This document shows, one piece after another, positions 42,420-54,317 of a DNA stretch of 64,000 nt; position 1 is the first letter of the stretch, and every line of letters begins with the position of its first letter. The notes below the pieces were generated by a model, which was not told the origin of the DNA, did not search any database, and saw only the letters and a list, made by a program, of their open reading frames with translations. The stretch spans positions 310,001 through 374,000 of the forward strand of contig LATX02000176.1 of NCBI GenBank assembly GCA_001466705.2, written 5' to 3'. The DNA comes from Moniliophthora roreri (taxonomy: Eukaryota; Basidiomycota; Agaricomycetes; Agaricales; Marasmiaceae). The translations under genes and the position numbers were made by a program.

Positions 42420-43830
42420 ATAGAATGCATAATCAAGACCTGAATATGTATTATTGTCCTCAATGTCATTATCCATGGTCACTTCCAACTCATCCAGTCA
42501 GTTAGTATCTGCATCCAAAACCTTTTGCAGGTCCATAGGCAAGATAACAGGACCGTACTGCAACTTATGTGGCACCACCCAGAATGCAGCTACTTTCTCT
42601 TTCAACACTGTTCCATCCATTTTGGCCACAATGTAAGAACCACCTTTCATTCTCCAGACTACCACATAAGGTCTGCAGTACCTGGGTTCCATCTTTCAAT
42701 CAAGACTTTTCTCAATAGTAGTGTTTCAAACTTGGACTAAGGTCCCTGGTTCAAAGACATAGTTCTTGATTAGATGCTTATACTCTTCTTCATATCTCTT
42801 TAGTTCAGCCAATTTCTCCACACCCACTTTATGCATCATTGACTGTACTAATGTCTTATGTTTTCCAAGAGCTTTAGCACACAAGCCTATAAGCTCTTTA
42901 TGAGTTAATGCTCTATCCAGCATGTCTACCAACCATGTTGATTCCTCCAAATCAAATGGCAGCACTGGGTCAGCCCCCACTACTAAGAAATACAGAGAGC
43001 ATCCAAAACCTCTCTGTGGAGTAACACGATCAGCCCAAAGGATGTGCTTTAGATACCAATACCACTTAGTGAGGTCATTATTAGTAGCCTTAGCCAATGC
43101 TGTTTGGATATCAAAGTGTGCTCTCTCAATTTTTCCATTAGCTTGTGAATTATAAGAGCTAATTCATATGCCCCTTATGTTATACTTGTGTTCTAACCAA
43201 TCAAGGACTTTCTTCATTTGACCTGCGTTATCCATTACTACTTCCTGTGGAATTCCCCATCTACAAATGAAATCCTTGAAAAACCATTGCCCAATAGCAG
43301 AAGCCTTATCTGATCTCAAGGCCCTTGCTTCTGACCAGAAGGTCAATGTGCAGTGACTGTGTACATTTACAACCATTACTCACTGGAGACACTTGAAAAG
43401 TATCTACATGAATCTTTTGAAACAACATGGGAGTATGAGTGAGCATAGGTGGAATCTTCACATGTCTATGTATGTGCTCTTGACAAGGTTTACAGCTTTT
43501 CACATACCACAACACATCAGTCTCCATCTCAGGCCACCAGAACTAATGTTCCAGTATGTCAAGAGTGGGCTTTATATCCTAGGTAGTCATGAGCTCTGTG
43601 TAACATCCTCATTCTCTTTCTCCTATCTAGGACAACTAACTGGTGCTGTCTTTCTTCATCTTTGTTCCTTCAATACAGTTTCATGTTCTGACCAACAAAG
43701 TACTGTCCAGTTTGTTCTTTAAATCTTTTTATTTCTTTAGTGGATTTGCCTTTAAGTACATTGCTATCCAGATTAGTCCAGTAGTCATATATGTCCTGTA
43801 TCTTTCAATCTAATTCTTTCATGTTCAGGG
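42420..43830 (-). pseudogene. Integrase of element H (D lineage)
   Basis: RKRMRMLHRAHDYLGYK and CKPCQEHIHRH form the zinc region (about 43650-43470). The core has HVDTFQVSPVSN, VMDNAGQMKKVLDWLE, and after one stop NSQANGKIERAHFD with the catalytic Glu. The tail VFEPGTLVQV, CRPYVVVWRMKGGSYIVAKMDG (42770-42600) is the strand-rich C-terminal domain. Several TAG/TGA stops. Confidence 0.82.
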
Positions 43831-44199
43831 ACTGATGCTCCTCATTGTATGGATTGTCTTCTGCCCAGGATCTATCTACTTCTTCCATGCAAGGCATCTG
43901 CATATAGGCACTATAAAATAGTCCTGTTTCAAGAGGCTCTCTCTCAAACTGAAAATTAAAAATGTTTACTATACATTATAGATTGTACTCTTCATCAATT
44001 GCATATCTTGCTCCCAGTTATCTTCTGATTCTGCTAATTCATGCAGGAATCTGCTACACATATCTATTTCATCATAGAAGTCATGCAACTCTAACAGTTC
44101 TTCTACTACCTCTTTACCCATCTTGAACCTCATTGGTTCCCCATCATCATCTCCATCTTGGTCTTTAGGATCTAGCTTAGAAATAGCTGGTTTCTGTCC

Positions 44200-45215
44200 T
44201 CCTGGAGGTCTTTATGATAAACCATCTGCTAAACCATGGCTGGTCACTGGAATATGAATTAAGGTGAAGTGGTTCTTCCATATTTCTTCTATCCACCTAT
44301 TGATCATTGCATTAGGAGCAATGCTTGGATTGTCTAGCATTCCTTTTATATATTTTGCATCTGTTTCTACAGCTCGTTTTCTACATCCCACTGTCCAATA
44401 ATGCATCACCAATAGGGCCAACTTTAATCCATATAGTTCCCTCTTTGGTTGAGAGAACCTAGCTTCTTGCTCATTCAGAGTTATTGAACCAAATAAGCAA
44501 TAATTTCTTTTTTTCTTATCCTTTACATTGCATTAGTAGAGATAATACTCAACTGTGAGATAAGAGGTATCTACTGCCAATATGACTTCTCCTTCACTTT
44601 TGTAGTCTATAGGTTTCAAAGGCTCCACATTGCACAAGGCCTCCTTTATTAAATCTATAGACTCTTCCTCTTTAGGTCCCCATTCAACTGCTACATTGTC
44701 CTGCATAAGACATTGTATCAGGGCAGCTATCTTAGCAAAGTTTTTAATAAACTGCCTAACTTGACCACAAGTCCCTGAAAAGCTTCTTACATCCATTTTG
44801 GTAATTAGTAGGGACAGCCAAGTAGTAATGGCCTCCATTTTATCATGGGTGAGTTTGAGTCCTGCATAGGTACACCTATGTCCTACCACGATTGTTTCAT
44901 TGCAGCACACAAAAGACTTTTTCCCCATGAATGTCCCCCCATAGTATTTAACATATTGTGAGATTTGGCTTACATTCTGCATATGTTCCCATACAAAATG
45001 TCTTATGCCTGGATTTTCTGGTATCATTTCATATCCTCCACCTTCTAGTTTGTATCTTGTTTTCAGTCTGCATATTGGAATGTCATCAATATATGGCTGT
45101 GTAACCTGAGGTATTTCATTCTTTAGTATTTCACAGACATCCTCATGGAATATAGAAACTGAATTGGTCCATCCCATAGGTAATTTGACTAGTCTGTATG
45201 TGCCAAAAGGTGTTT
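44200..45215 (-). pseudogene. RT and RNase H of element H (D lineage)
   Basis: TPFGTYRLVKLPMGWTNS, catalytic YIDD intact at 45082-45093, IPENPGIRHFVWEHMQNVS (lineage signature shared with D), FSGTCGQVRQFIKNFAKIA. RNase H: ILAVDTSYLTVEYYLY, a stop, then ELYGLKLALLVMHYW, VETDAKYIKGMLDNPSIAPNAMINRWI. The upstream RT is missing; homology to D ends near 45215. Confidence 0.85.
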
Positions 45216-46139
45216 TTTTCCACCTGGCTCTACCATCCTCTTCCCATCTGCAATTATCACCCATTCCAATTGCCCTATCCAGGAAGAGGAGACTCACTAT
45301 TCAATGGTGCAATATACAGCTGGAGGTCTTTTCTGTTGGAAGTACAATGGCTACTGTACTAACAAGAGCATCCTGGAGAACACATCAGATGCTGAACTTG
45401 AGCAAAGAGAGAATGATTGCAGAGATCAATGGAAGAATGCACTGTGAAAATTCACAAAATGGCAAGAGCTTGGGCATGGTAATTATAAAAGGGAGGTTTT
45501 GGGTGATTTGAGTGAGCTATCCAGTAGTGAAGACAAGATACAAACTGTAGATGCTCCAAGGAAGCATCAGAGATGCTCTTAGACTATTGTTGACTTTTCA
45601 AGACTTGCATGAACTACATATTTGCATTACAATAACCTGTACATCTATTGTACAATGTATTCATGTATATTTCTAGTAAAGACCTGAGGTGGCCCTTTTT
45701 GAAAACAACTCAACACTCAGTTGCTTGCTGGATATCCACATAATAGACTTATTGTTTCATTATTACTATAAAACTAGTACACAGATGGAACTTGTTCCTA
45801 TGCAGAGCTTCAAAGACCTTCCCAGGTGGATATAACAGCCTAACCAGGTGTACACAGGACTGATGATGGGCAATGCACATGCAGGAAATTGATAATGACC
45901 TACAAGATTGTACACAGGATGGAAGGAGATTGAATACAATGGATGTCTAGACCATGATATCCACCAATCCAATGGTAGAAAGCAGATATGTGGAAGGAAA
46001 CCAGCAGAAAGAGAGATATTCCCATATACAAAGTCAGTCCAGAACCAGTGGCTATGCAGAAGTAGCTATGTGGAAGGATCATTTGACCCAGCAACACTCT
46101 GTGTAGGGTCCAAAACATAATAAACTGGCCATTTTAGCC
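45216..46139. other. No gene recognised
   Basis: Upstream flank of the truncated H element. Frames are short, and no LTR ends or protein motifs are seen. Confidence 0.4.
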
Positions 46140-46830
46140 ACCAAATATACCCAACATAGCTAATCACTATGTGGGATCGGACTTTTATGCATGAACGTGT
46201 ATGATTTATACTCTAAAACTAGATCACATTTGTTTATCTTTTATTTTGTTATTTCCAATTATCATTCTGTATATAAAGAGCTGTACTTGTAGATGCAGGC
46301 TCAAGCACTGACTGGTACTTGCACTCCATAGCCCCATGCAGTGTCAATTTAGACCTCTGTGCAGCTTTTTAGACCAAGTCTATGCACTTGCCAGTCAGTC
46401 ACTTCTAGTCAAGCCAAGATTTATATATATATATATCTTGCCTCACTGTGTATATTCAGTTATAAGCAACCAATAAACCACTCATTTTTAACCTATACTT
46501 TGTGACTCAAGTGCCACACTTGAGTCATCCCAACTAGAGTCTTTGGACTCCATAATCTTATTACCAATCTAAGCTGGTCAATTGGAATATAAAGGGTTCT
46601 GTTCCCTTCTCACTCTGAATTGCACTTGAGATAGACTCAGTCTCCTAGTAGACTTATACAGTGCTTTATCACTCTTAGAAGCCTCTATTGGTGTGTTGTG
46701 TGTGTTGTGTGTGTTGTGTGTTGTGTGTGTTGTGTGTGTGTGTGGGTTTAGTAGCAGCTCTTAGTTGCAAAAGAGCTGTTTAGATAGCGTGTAGCAGTTC
46801 TTCATAGAAGATAGAGTTACTGCCTCTTCA
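46140..46830 (+). repeat. LTR- or promoter-like region with simple repeats
   Basis: TATATAAA at 46270-46277 followed by caggctcaagcactgactgg, which resembles the sequence after the TATA box of the L LTR near 63075 (aggctcaagcagcagctgg). It contains a (TA)n run near 46420 and a GT-rich run at 46694-46744. Ends not resolved. It precedes a fungal coding remnant. Confidence 0.4.
46694..46744. repeat. GT-rich microsatellite
   Basis: Irregular (TTGTGTG)n/(TG)n tract of about 50 bp. Confidence 0.85.
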
Positions 46831-46854
46831 ACGATCTATAAAGATTTTTTCCAA

Positions 46855-48972
46855 GAGTTTCCAGAGTATCAATCTCTTCCTGAAGGAGCAAAGTTTGATG
46901 ATGGAGAAAGCAACAAAGAGGGTTCTAAGAGCAACAAAGAGGGTTCTAAGAGCAACAAAGAGGGTTCTAAGAGCAACAAAGAGGGTTCTAAGGGCAACAA
47001 AGAGGGTTCCAAGAGTGACAAAGAGGGCTTCAAGGGCAACAAAGAGGGTTCCAAGGGTGACAAAGAGGGCTCCAAGGGCGATGAAGGGGGTTCCAAGGGT
47101 AATAGCCAACCAGAAAAGGATTTGCTGTCCACTTCAAATGCTACCAAGAACAAGATGTCATTGATGAAGAAAGCACTACAAGTGGTAAGACTTACTCTTA
47201 TATCAATCCTATTATACTAACTTTAATCCTGAAAGATGATCAAGTGCTAGTTCTATAACCATGTGAAGGACAATTCCAGAGGAAACACAACAGGCTTTGA
47301 GCCCTATTACAAACAGCTCAGTCAAATGGAGAAACCCCCAGTCCATCTGCTGGTATACAAGTTCTACATGTCATATGAGAAACACAAGAAGAAGATTAGC
47401 AATAAGTTCAACTGACACTATGGGAAAAAGCCCACATTCTCTAAACAAGACCTCTCACAGAATCAGAAGATTTGTGATGCTGCAGGTGACCTGGAGAGCA
47501 GTGTTAAAGATCTAGCTGAGGACAAAGAGACTGCAAGACAGAAGAAGATAGAATAGTATGTGCTCATGTTCAGGTGCACAATTGCAAAGAAACTATTTGA
47601 GAAAGAGGATAAGAAAGTCCAAGAGGAGATAGAGGTTAAGAACAACAGGCAATTTGCTCAGGTCATGGAAAAACACATGTCATTTGACCCAACCTCTACC
47701 TCTAATGACAGTGAAGCTATAGTCAACTTGTAAGTGAATTCCATCCTTCACTAGCTATCTTCACTGACTGTTTCTATTTGCAGACATTGTTTGAACTTTC
47801 CTTTGGTTGCTCAGAAAGTATGCAATGACTTTTACAAACTTATGGGTTTCTACATCACCATGTTTGCTGGATCACCTTCCAAAGATGACAGAAACCCATA
47901 TAGATTCCTCCCCCCATCCTGAACCCACTGCTATTGTCACAGCCTTCCCTCACATTGAAGCTGTTGCTAGCACTGCTGCTCAATCTGTCTCACCCAGTCC
48001 TTTGTCTATGACTCTTGATACCAGCTCTATATTGATCTGAGCTTCTGGGATTCCAGATGCCAACTCCACATCCACCCCAGCTCCAGCAGCTCCAAATATA
48101 GGCACTGCCACATCAACCCCCTCCACTAGAGCTGTTGTGCTAGCTGGTATACTCAGGCAAGAAACATTCAGCAAAGAATACTTTGCAATGGAGAAGCAAG
48201 CGTTGGCTGAGCAAGCAGGTCACAGAAAGGGGAGTGGTACAGGTGACGATGCTTTGTCTCCAACACTGCACCAGTAGGTCAGCCAAGGAAGATCAGTAGG
48301 CAGATTGGTGAAGGCAGCCATGTTCCAGAAGATAGAGGCAAGAGAAGTAGTTGGAGAGATGTTAAAATAATTCAAGGTGTTTCTGAAGGTGAAACCACAG
48401 AGGCTCAGAGCCATAATCCAAGAAGAGTCTCTGCCTGCATCATGAATAAGCCCATCTCTACATCTATCTCAGGCACTGCTCCATTATCCCATTCCAAATT
48501 GACATCCTCAGCCAAACTGGCCTTTACAAGATCTACCAGACACTCATCACAAGTAGCATCTGGCACTGTTAATGCTACAGCATCTCTTGAAGAGGATGTT
48601 ACCATGCAAGATGCTCATGACACTGACAATAGTAGTGACACTGTCATTATTGCTGCTGTTAAAATTACTATCAAAACCACTGTCAAAACTGCTGTTGAAA
48701 CCACTGTCAAAACCACCTATGTTACTAGCAGCAACATCACCAACAACAATGCCATTGCCATCCACAGTACCAATACTAGCACTGCCAACCCTAACTGGAC
48801 CACTGACCATCATCCTCCATGGGTAGTCAAAGCACAAGAATGCCTTGACTGCTGTGACAGCTTAATGGAGTTGGCAGCCTGGATGTTGATCAATCACAGT
48901 TGGTACAACCTTGAGAAGACATTCAAGTTCAAGTCAGAAAGGAGTGATCATCTGCCTACCAAGTTTCAACCT
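46855..48972 (+). pseudogene. Decayed fungal repetitive-family gene with Lys/Ser repeat
   Basis: Frame 1 leader (FFQEFPEYQSLPEGAKFDD) runs into nine copies of a 7-residue GSKSNKE-type repeat (46909-47097). A likely intron ends near 47236. Next come FEPYYKQLSQMEKPPVHLLVYKFYMSYEKH (about 47290-47385), CTIAKKLFEKEDKKVQEE and a second intron (about 47732-47784; cagac at 47781). Then FYKLMGFYITMFAGSPSKDDRNPYRF. A Thr/Ser/Pro-rich linker with KTTVKTA repeats (about 48650-48720) is followed by PPWVVKAQECLDCC...LMELAAWMLINHSW (48818-48900). The order fits a protein family of unknown function that I recall as multicopy in mushroom genomes. TAG/TGA stops at 47242, 47413 and 47554 and truncation at 48973 make it a pseudogene. 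Confidence 0.5.
46909..47097 (+). repeat. 21-bp tandem repeat array, coding
   Basis: Nine 21-bp units (agcaacaaagagggttctaag and variants), all in phase, encoding S/G-N/D-K-E-G-S-K. The 5' four units are nearly identical and the 3' five have diverged. Confidence 0.9.
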
Positions 48973-49665
48973 AAGGCAGTTTCTCAAGGAAGTGTGGAAG
49001 CACTATGGACTCTCTGTGAACATGATTTCAGACAGAGGTACACAGTTTGTAGCTGAATTCACTAGGGAGCTCTACTGCCTTCTTGGGATCAAGTTAGCTG
49101 CATTCACAGTATATCACCCTCAGACTGATGGCCAAACTGAACAGGTTAACCAGGAGTTGGAGGAATACCTATGCCTGTTTGTCTCACATCATCAGGATGA
49201 CTGGGATGAACTTCTACCATTGGCAGAGTTTTCCTACAACAATCACATCCACTCCTCTACTCAACAAACCCCATTCATGCTGGATACTGGGTGCAATCCA
49301 TAAATGGGATTTGAACCCAATCAACCACCATCTGAAGCTGAAAATGTCAACCAGTTCAAACAACAAATGCAGGCTAGATTGGAAGAGGCTAAAGCAGCTC
49401 TAGACAAAGCCAAGCAGGAATACACCAGTACTACAACAGACATTATGTTCCTGCACCAGAGTTCAAGCCAGGAGACAAGGTATGGCTGGATGCCTCTGAC
49501 ATTCAGACAGATCAACCCTCCAAGAAGCTTGCAGACCACAACCTTGGTCCATTTGTTGTTGAATGCTGTGTTGGATTTGGAGCATACAAGCTGAAGTTGC
49601 CAACCACTATGAAACAACTCCACCCAGTATTCCCAGCTTTTTCTTCTACTCAGAGAAACTAAGTA
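48973..49665 (+). pseudogene. Gypsy integrase fragment I
   Basis: QFLKEVWKHYGLSVNMISDRGTQFVAEF, IKLAAFTVYHPQTDGQTEQVNQELEEYL and LPLAEFSYNNHIHS form the second half of the catalytic core (second Asp and Glu). The C-terminal part, shifted in frame, reads KPGDKVWLDASDIQT, LGPFVVE, YKLKLPTTMKQLHPVF. There is no upstream pol: the fungal gene above abuts it, so one open frame crosses the join. Confidence 0.85.
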
Positions 49666-50060
49666 ATGTCATGTTGGTCTATAGTTTAAGGTGCTGCTTA
49701 GGATTGGTAGGTTTTTGTACAGACAGCAATGCATGACAATGGTAATTGAAAAGAGCTAGTCTCCTCCAACATCTTTCCATCTCTCTAGATGATACTTTCT
49801 TACACTTTGCATCTCACACCAACTTACTCTACTCTTGATCAAGTATGCAATTCCTTATGCTCATGTGTCCCAGGCTACAGAGGAGCATGAGAGGTGTCAA
49901 GACACCTCTCCACAAAGTCCTATGCCATTTTCTGTTTCTCATTGCATTCAACAAGCAATATCTTCTGTAGGACACTCTGAAGCTATTGCAGACCCAAGGG
50001 ATGTATGTTTTCTTCAGCTCTGTTCCATCATGAAAGCCTAGCTCATCTGTGTTTTAGTGC
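49666..50060. other. No gene recognised
   Basis: After the integrase fragment. There is no chromodomain and no LTR border that I can place. Confidence 0.4.
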
Positions 50061-50453
50061 TGTTACATCTCTCTCTCAATGTCAGAGCCCAGAGCTTTTC
50101 ATGATGACAATGTTGCTCTTGCCTTACCTCTCTGTTATCATTACTTATTGCATAGTGTTCAACAGCTCTTCAATATGGAGTTGAGGTAGATTGAATATAT
50201 ACTACCCTTTTGTTTACATGATGTATGTTGCTTTACTGAGAGAAAGTAGGCATCATAATTAGCAGCATTTGGGACATAGGGAAGGGTAAAGCATAAAGAG
50301 TTGAGAGATGCAGAATGGGAAGTATACTGAAGTACTTCATATATGTTCCATGATTCTCTTCTAATAATTGAACAAGTTCCTCCTGTCAGTACATCAATAC
50401 TCAGTCTGAATGAGATGTTCAGGCTATGTTTCAGTTCTTGAAAGAACATAACA
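50061..50453 (-). repeat. Possible antisense LTR
   Basis: Starts tgttac and ends ataaca, followed by ttaccctcatc like the polypurine borders of B and E. It lacks the self-primer block and has no matching second copy here. Confidence 0.35.
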
Positions 50454-51061
50454 TTACCCTCATCATCAAGAATACCAGAGTATGTGCTTATTTGAGTTGT
50501 TTTGTTGGTTTCCTGACCAGCTTCTGTACTATGGCTATAAGGGCAAGAGCAGCATGAGAGGCTTATTTACTCTATAGGTAAGCATAGTAGCTATATTTCA
50601 ATGTCTTGATACAGACCCATAATCTGAAGAATGCTGGTTGTTTTACAGTATATGAAATCATCTCAGCTGAGTACTTTATTTCTAGATCTACACTAGAATA
50701 AATCACAAAGCATCAGTCACATAGGTAATATAGCTCTAAAAAATCTGATTGGCTGTTGCCCCACAAGCACTCACTGCTCCCACTAGCTGCAAGGAGTGGA
50801 GAACCAAAGGTTTGGCAACAAGCAGCTTGCCCCTTCTTCTCTACGATGAATAGCTTAAGACCTCAGCTTGCCCTTCTCGTTTATCCATAAGTGCCATCAG
50901 CACAAGTTATCCCCTAGTTTCATACAAATCAGCTTTTATCCTGGAAGGATGCAGGGATGAGAAGACATATTCAGGAGTGACCATGGGAGTTAGCCATTCT
51001 CTGACCTTTTTCATGATTTTTATTTCAGCATTATTGCATCCAGGTTGGTGTTTAATGGGAC
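50454..51061. other. No gene recognised
   Basis: Short frames only and no repeats that I can match in the window. Confidence 0.4.
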
Positions 51062-51928
51062 TAGAGCTGTTCACCATCACCATGTATATGGTGGCAACAG
51101 TTATAGCTGTACAGCTATTGTATCCATACCAGTGAACTCTGTTTTTCCCTCTATACAGTACAGTGGACAGTATGGGTCAATACTGTCTTGATGGCCATAC
51201 ATATGGCTGTATATGAGTTGAAACAATGGTCATCGAAATTGAAACCAAAATGTCAGCATGCCATCTCAGAAAATGATTTACTTCATCAGGAATGTCCAAC
51301 ACCATTCTGCCAAGGCTCATCACTGTCATCTTCTGTCAATATCAACTACTCACACTACTCCAGAGCACCACAGAAGTACTCTGAAGGCCTCAAGACTTGA
51401 AGAAAGTGTACAATAGAGTAAGAATGTGGTAAAAGGTGTGTTGCTAGACTTTGATCTCATGAATTAGTATCTAACTGTCTTGCACCTTTGCTTGCCTTGG
51501 GAAGTTTAACACTTGGGACATGTTGCTACACTATTGAGGTACTAGAAACACAAAATAAACATTGTTATTTGTTATCTGCATGCAAATTTCACTCAGAGAA
51601 GCAGCAAACAGACCAAATAAGCACAATTATCCACCAGCAACCCACTAGAAGCCTACTCCAACTCCATACTTGGTATTCATGACCCTTAGCCACTATTCCC
51701 ACCTTTACAGACAGCTGAGAGGTCTCCAAACAGATCTCACTGGTGATTTCTAGTGTGCACCTAATGGGCACCTGTCAATAACTATACAGTACAGCTGTCC
51801 TAAACTATTGCCATATCTGAAAAGTCCAAAAAATTTCCCTATATAGTACAGTCACAGAGAAAAAGAATCTGTCAAGTCATTATAAAATGTATGGTCATAA
51901 CCATATACAGTTATAGTAAACAGCCCTA
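51062..51928. mobile_element. Possible hAT-type non-autonomous element
   Basis: Left end TAGAGCTGTTCACCAT, right end the inverse of TAGGGCTGTTTACTAT. Flanks aatgggac and agcaggac agree at 5 of 8 positions, with transitions at the rest, as a decayed 8-bp duplication would. hAT elements often have TAGGGxTGT ends and 8-bp duplications. No transposase seen. Confidence 0.4.
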
Positions 51929-52259
51929 AGCAGGACAAGGCTTTTGCCTTCACTAAGAGACATAACATCACTATGGTCAGAGGTTTGTTTCTGTAGCTCA
52001 ACACTACTGGTCTGTTGGAGTCAGTCTTGCATAGTAATGACACTAGTGAATTCCCATTTGGACTTTACACAACATATAGATGTTAAAGATCAGAAACTTG
52101 GAACAAGTTGAAAGCATAATAAAGAGTGAATTGAGTTGTTCTTAACAACAGATACAGTATACATATGTTGGTTTAATTTTTATATATAAGACATATATGA
52201 AACATGAAACATATTGAGAATCAGATGGAAATTACACTGAAGCCAATCATTCTGGAGGC
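51929..52259. other. No gene recognised
   Basis: AT-rich flank after the hAT-like element; nothing recognised. Confidence 0.4.
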
Positions 52260-53334
52260 AGTGCCCCATCACTACTATAGGACTTCAAGTACTTCTCTTG
52301 GAGTTCTGTAAAGGTAAGGTCTGATTCAGCTGTGCCAATCTCATACCAATCATCAGGCCATGATTAATATACAGTCATTCTTTAGCTTTAGGTTGACAGC
52401 ATCTTTCTTGTACTCCTTGGAAATGTCAAATTCAGAGACTGCCTCTCTATTGAACTTGGCATACTGGCAGTATGGCCCAATGGCTGCAAAACAGATGACA
52501 TTCTCAGTGTAAGCATGCCTATGGAAATATTGTGAGGAGTAGCCTGCTAAATCATTTCAAGCTATTCTAATCACAAATATAATTTAGCAATTACAAGCAG
52601 TGGAGATGCAGTGAGGCTCACCTGTTCATTTCCTTCTCAAACTCCTCTCTGTTGTCAACATGATTAAGTCTGTGTGAAATTGGAGATTTAAATTTACAAA
52701 TGATAGCAAGACAGGCATGTTTTGCCTGGATGCCTTCATGGTGGGCCCAGTGACAATGCAATTGGGCATTATCAACTGGCTCTGGCATATAGACTGCATG
52801 AACATAAACCAGAACCATATCTGGTTATGTTTCCATTAATACTCCAGGAAGAGTAATTGTACTGGTGACTGAAATATTGGCAGCTTCATCATTATCCTCC
52901 TCATCTTCTCCACTAAACTTATTATACACATTCAAATCCCTGTTAATCCTTTCATTTTCTCTGCTAGGCTCATCATGTCCATCTCTTGGCTTCTCCTCTT
53001 GCCCACCATCATACTCATTAATATTATTTCCCATCTCTGGGTCCTCAGCTTCAGGCACCCCTGTGTGATGCCTATGACTAAGCACATATAATTAGCTTTA
53101 ACAGAACCCTTGCCACAGATTATATTAAACCCATGGGATGAGATTATTGTACCTGTCAGTGAGTTTATGTAATATTTGGCCATACAGGGCATAGCATGAG
53201 TTCTCCAGGTTTCTTGAATTCCAAAAGGTTGAAAACACCAATAGCTTCAAGGACAAGAACTTTCTGGCTGGAGGTATAAGCAGGAGGTTAATAAGGAGAA
53301 GACATGACACAAGAGTTGAGATTATTGCCCACAA
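52260..53334 (-). pseudogene. Unrecognised coding remnant
   Basis: Minus-strand frames at 53334-53125, 53085-52825 and 52818-52618, with stops between. Visible features: a hydrophobic N-terminal stretch (LVSCLLLINLLLIPPARKFL), an aromatic block (STFWNSRNLENSCYALYGQIL), a very acidic linker, and HLDN-type residues followed by EEFEKEMNR. Some joins may be introns. I do not recognise the family, and it may be an old fungal gene. Confidence 0.3.
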
Positions 53335-54317
53335 CTACTGCACTGCTTATAACTCTCTAGAGTCCTTACCTAAGCTTAACAGGCTATTTTGATTATTCTG
53401 CAAGAAGCTAGGATCTTGGCACAAAAATTGGCAGAAAGTGCATGCTACTCAAAATACAGCTGTTACTAAAAATGCAGCCTCTACCAAAAATAAAGTTGCT
53501 ATTGCCAATAAAGCTGCTATTAAAAATAAAGCTACTGCCTTGTTGAATTCAAGTTTGTGAACCCTAAGGGAGAAAAGAAAAGAAGTACCTACAGGTCAGC
53601 ATGAATGCTTTCAACATCCCTAGAGCTGTTGTGGAGCTATTGAAGTGCACAGGCAAGCATAAGCACATAGAAAGTGTACTAAATTGTTTTCAGCTATTGG
53701 ACAGATTTGGATGGGTTCAAACTGCACTGTCCACTACACTGTGCAGCAAAGAAAATTCAGTCCACTTGCTACTGCATATACAGAGATGGCAAACAGCTGT
53801 GAGAAAAGGTCAGGAGAGAATAGAACAGATCATAGCTGATGTTGTGCATACCCAAACTGCATTGGCCTGTGCTAATTATAATTCATTTAAATGGATAAAA
53901 AACTCACTAGTGCTGTGAGTTATCCTTCCACTTTTATGGCTATTTTAACCTCACCCTATTCAATTTATTCATGTCTAATTACTAGATGTCTCTATCCTAA
54001 CACAAATGGCTTGATGTTTATAATAATATACAGAAAAAAAACACTACTAGTTAAAATTACCATGATACCAATCTAAATTTAAATACTAAATGCCTTGAAT
54101 ACAGCTAAACATAGAGACTTTTCATCTCTATACCTGACAACATTGTCACAATTTAGGGCTGTGCCATGCCTGTACAGTTATTGTAACTATACTGTCAAGG
54201 GAAGTATTTTGCCTCCATATGGAATGGTGTACAGAATGGTCTGAACCTGTCCAAACTCATCTGCAACATAGCCAATACAAGCAAAACTACATCCACATGG
54301 CCATGTACTATGTAGCA
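53335..54317. other. Unassigned sequence with short coding-type repeats
   Basis: 53450-53545 encodes alternating A-T/I-K-N-K/A units (degenerate 15-21 bp repeats). A 105-codon frame at 53601-53918 has no recognisable homologue. A TAGGGCTGTGCC block near 54155 resembles the hAT-like end at 51062, but no partner end was found. Confidence 0.35.

Noticed and set aside
46909..47097. CRISPR-like spacing in the 21-bp array
   Set aside because: Head-to-tail coding repeats with no spacers.
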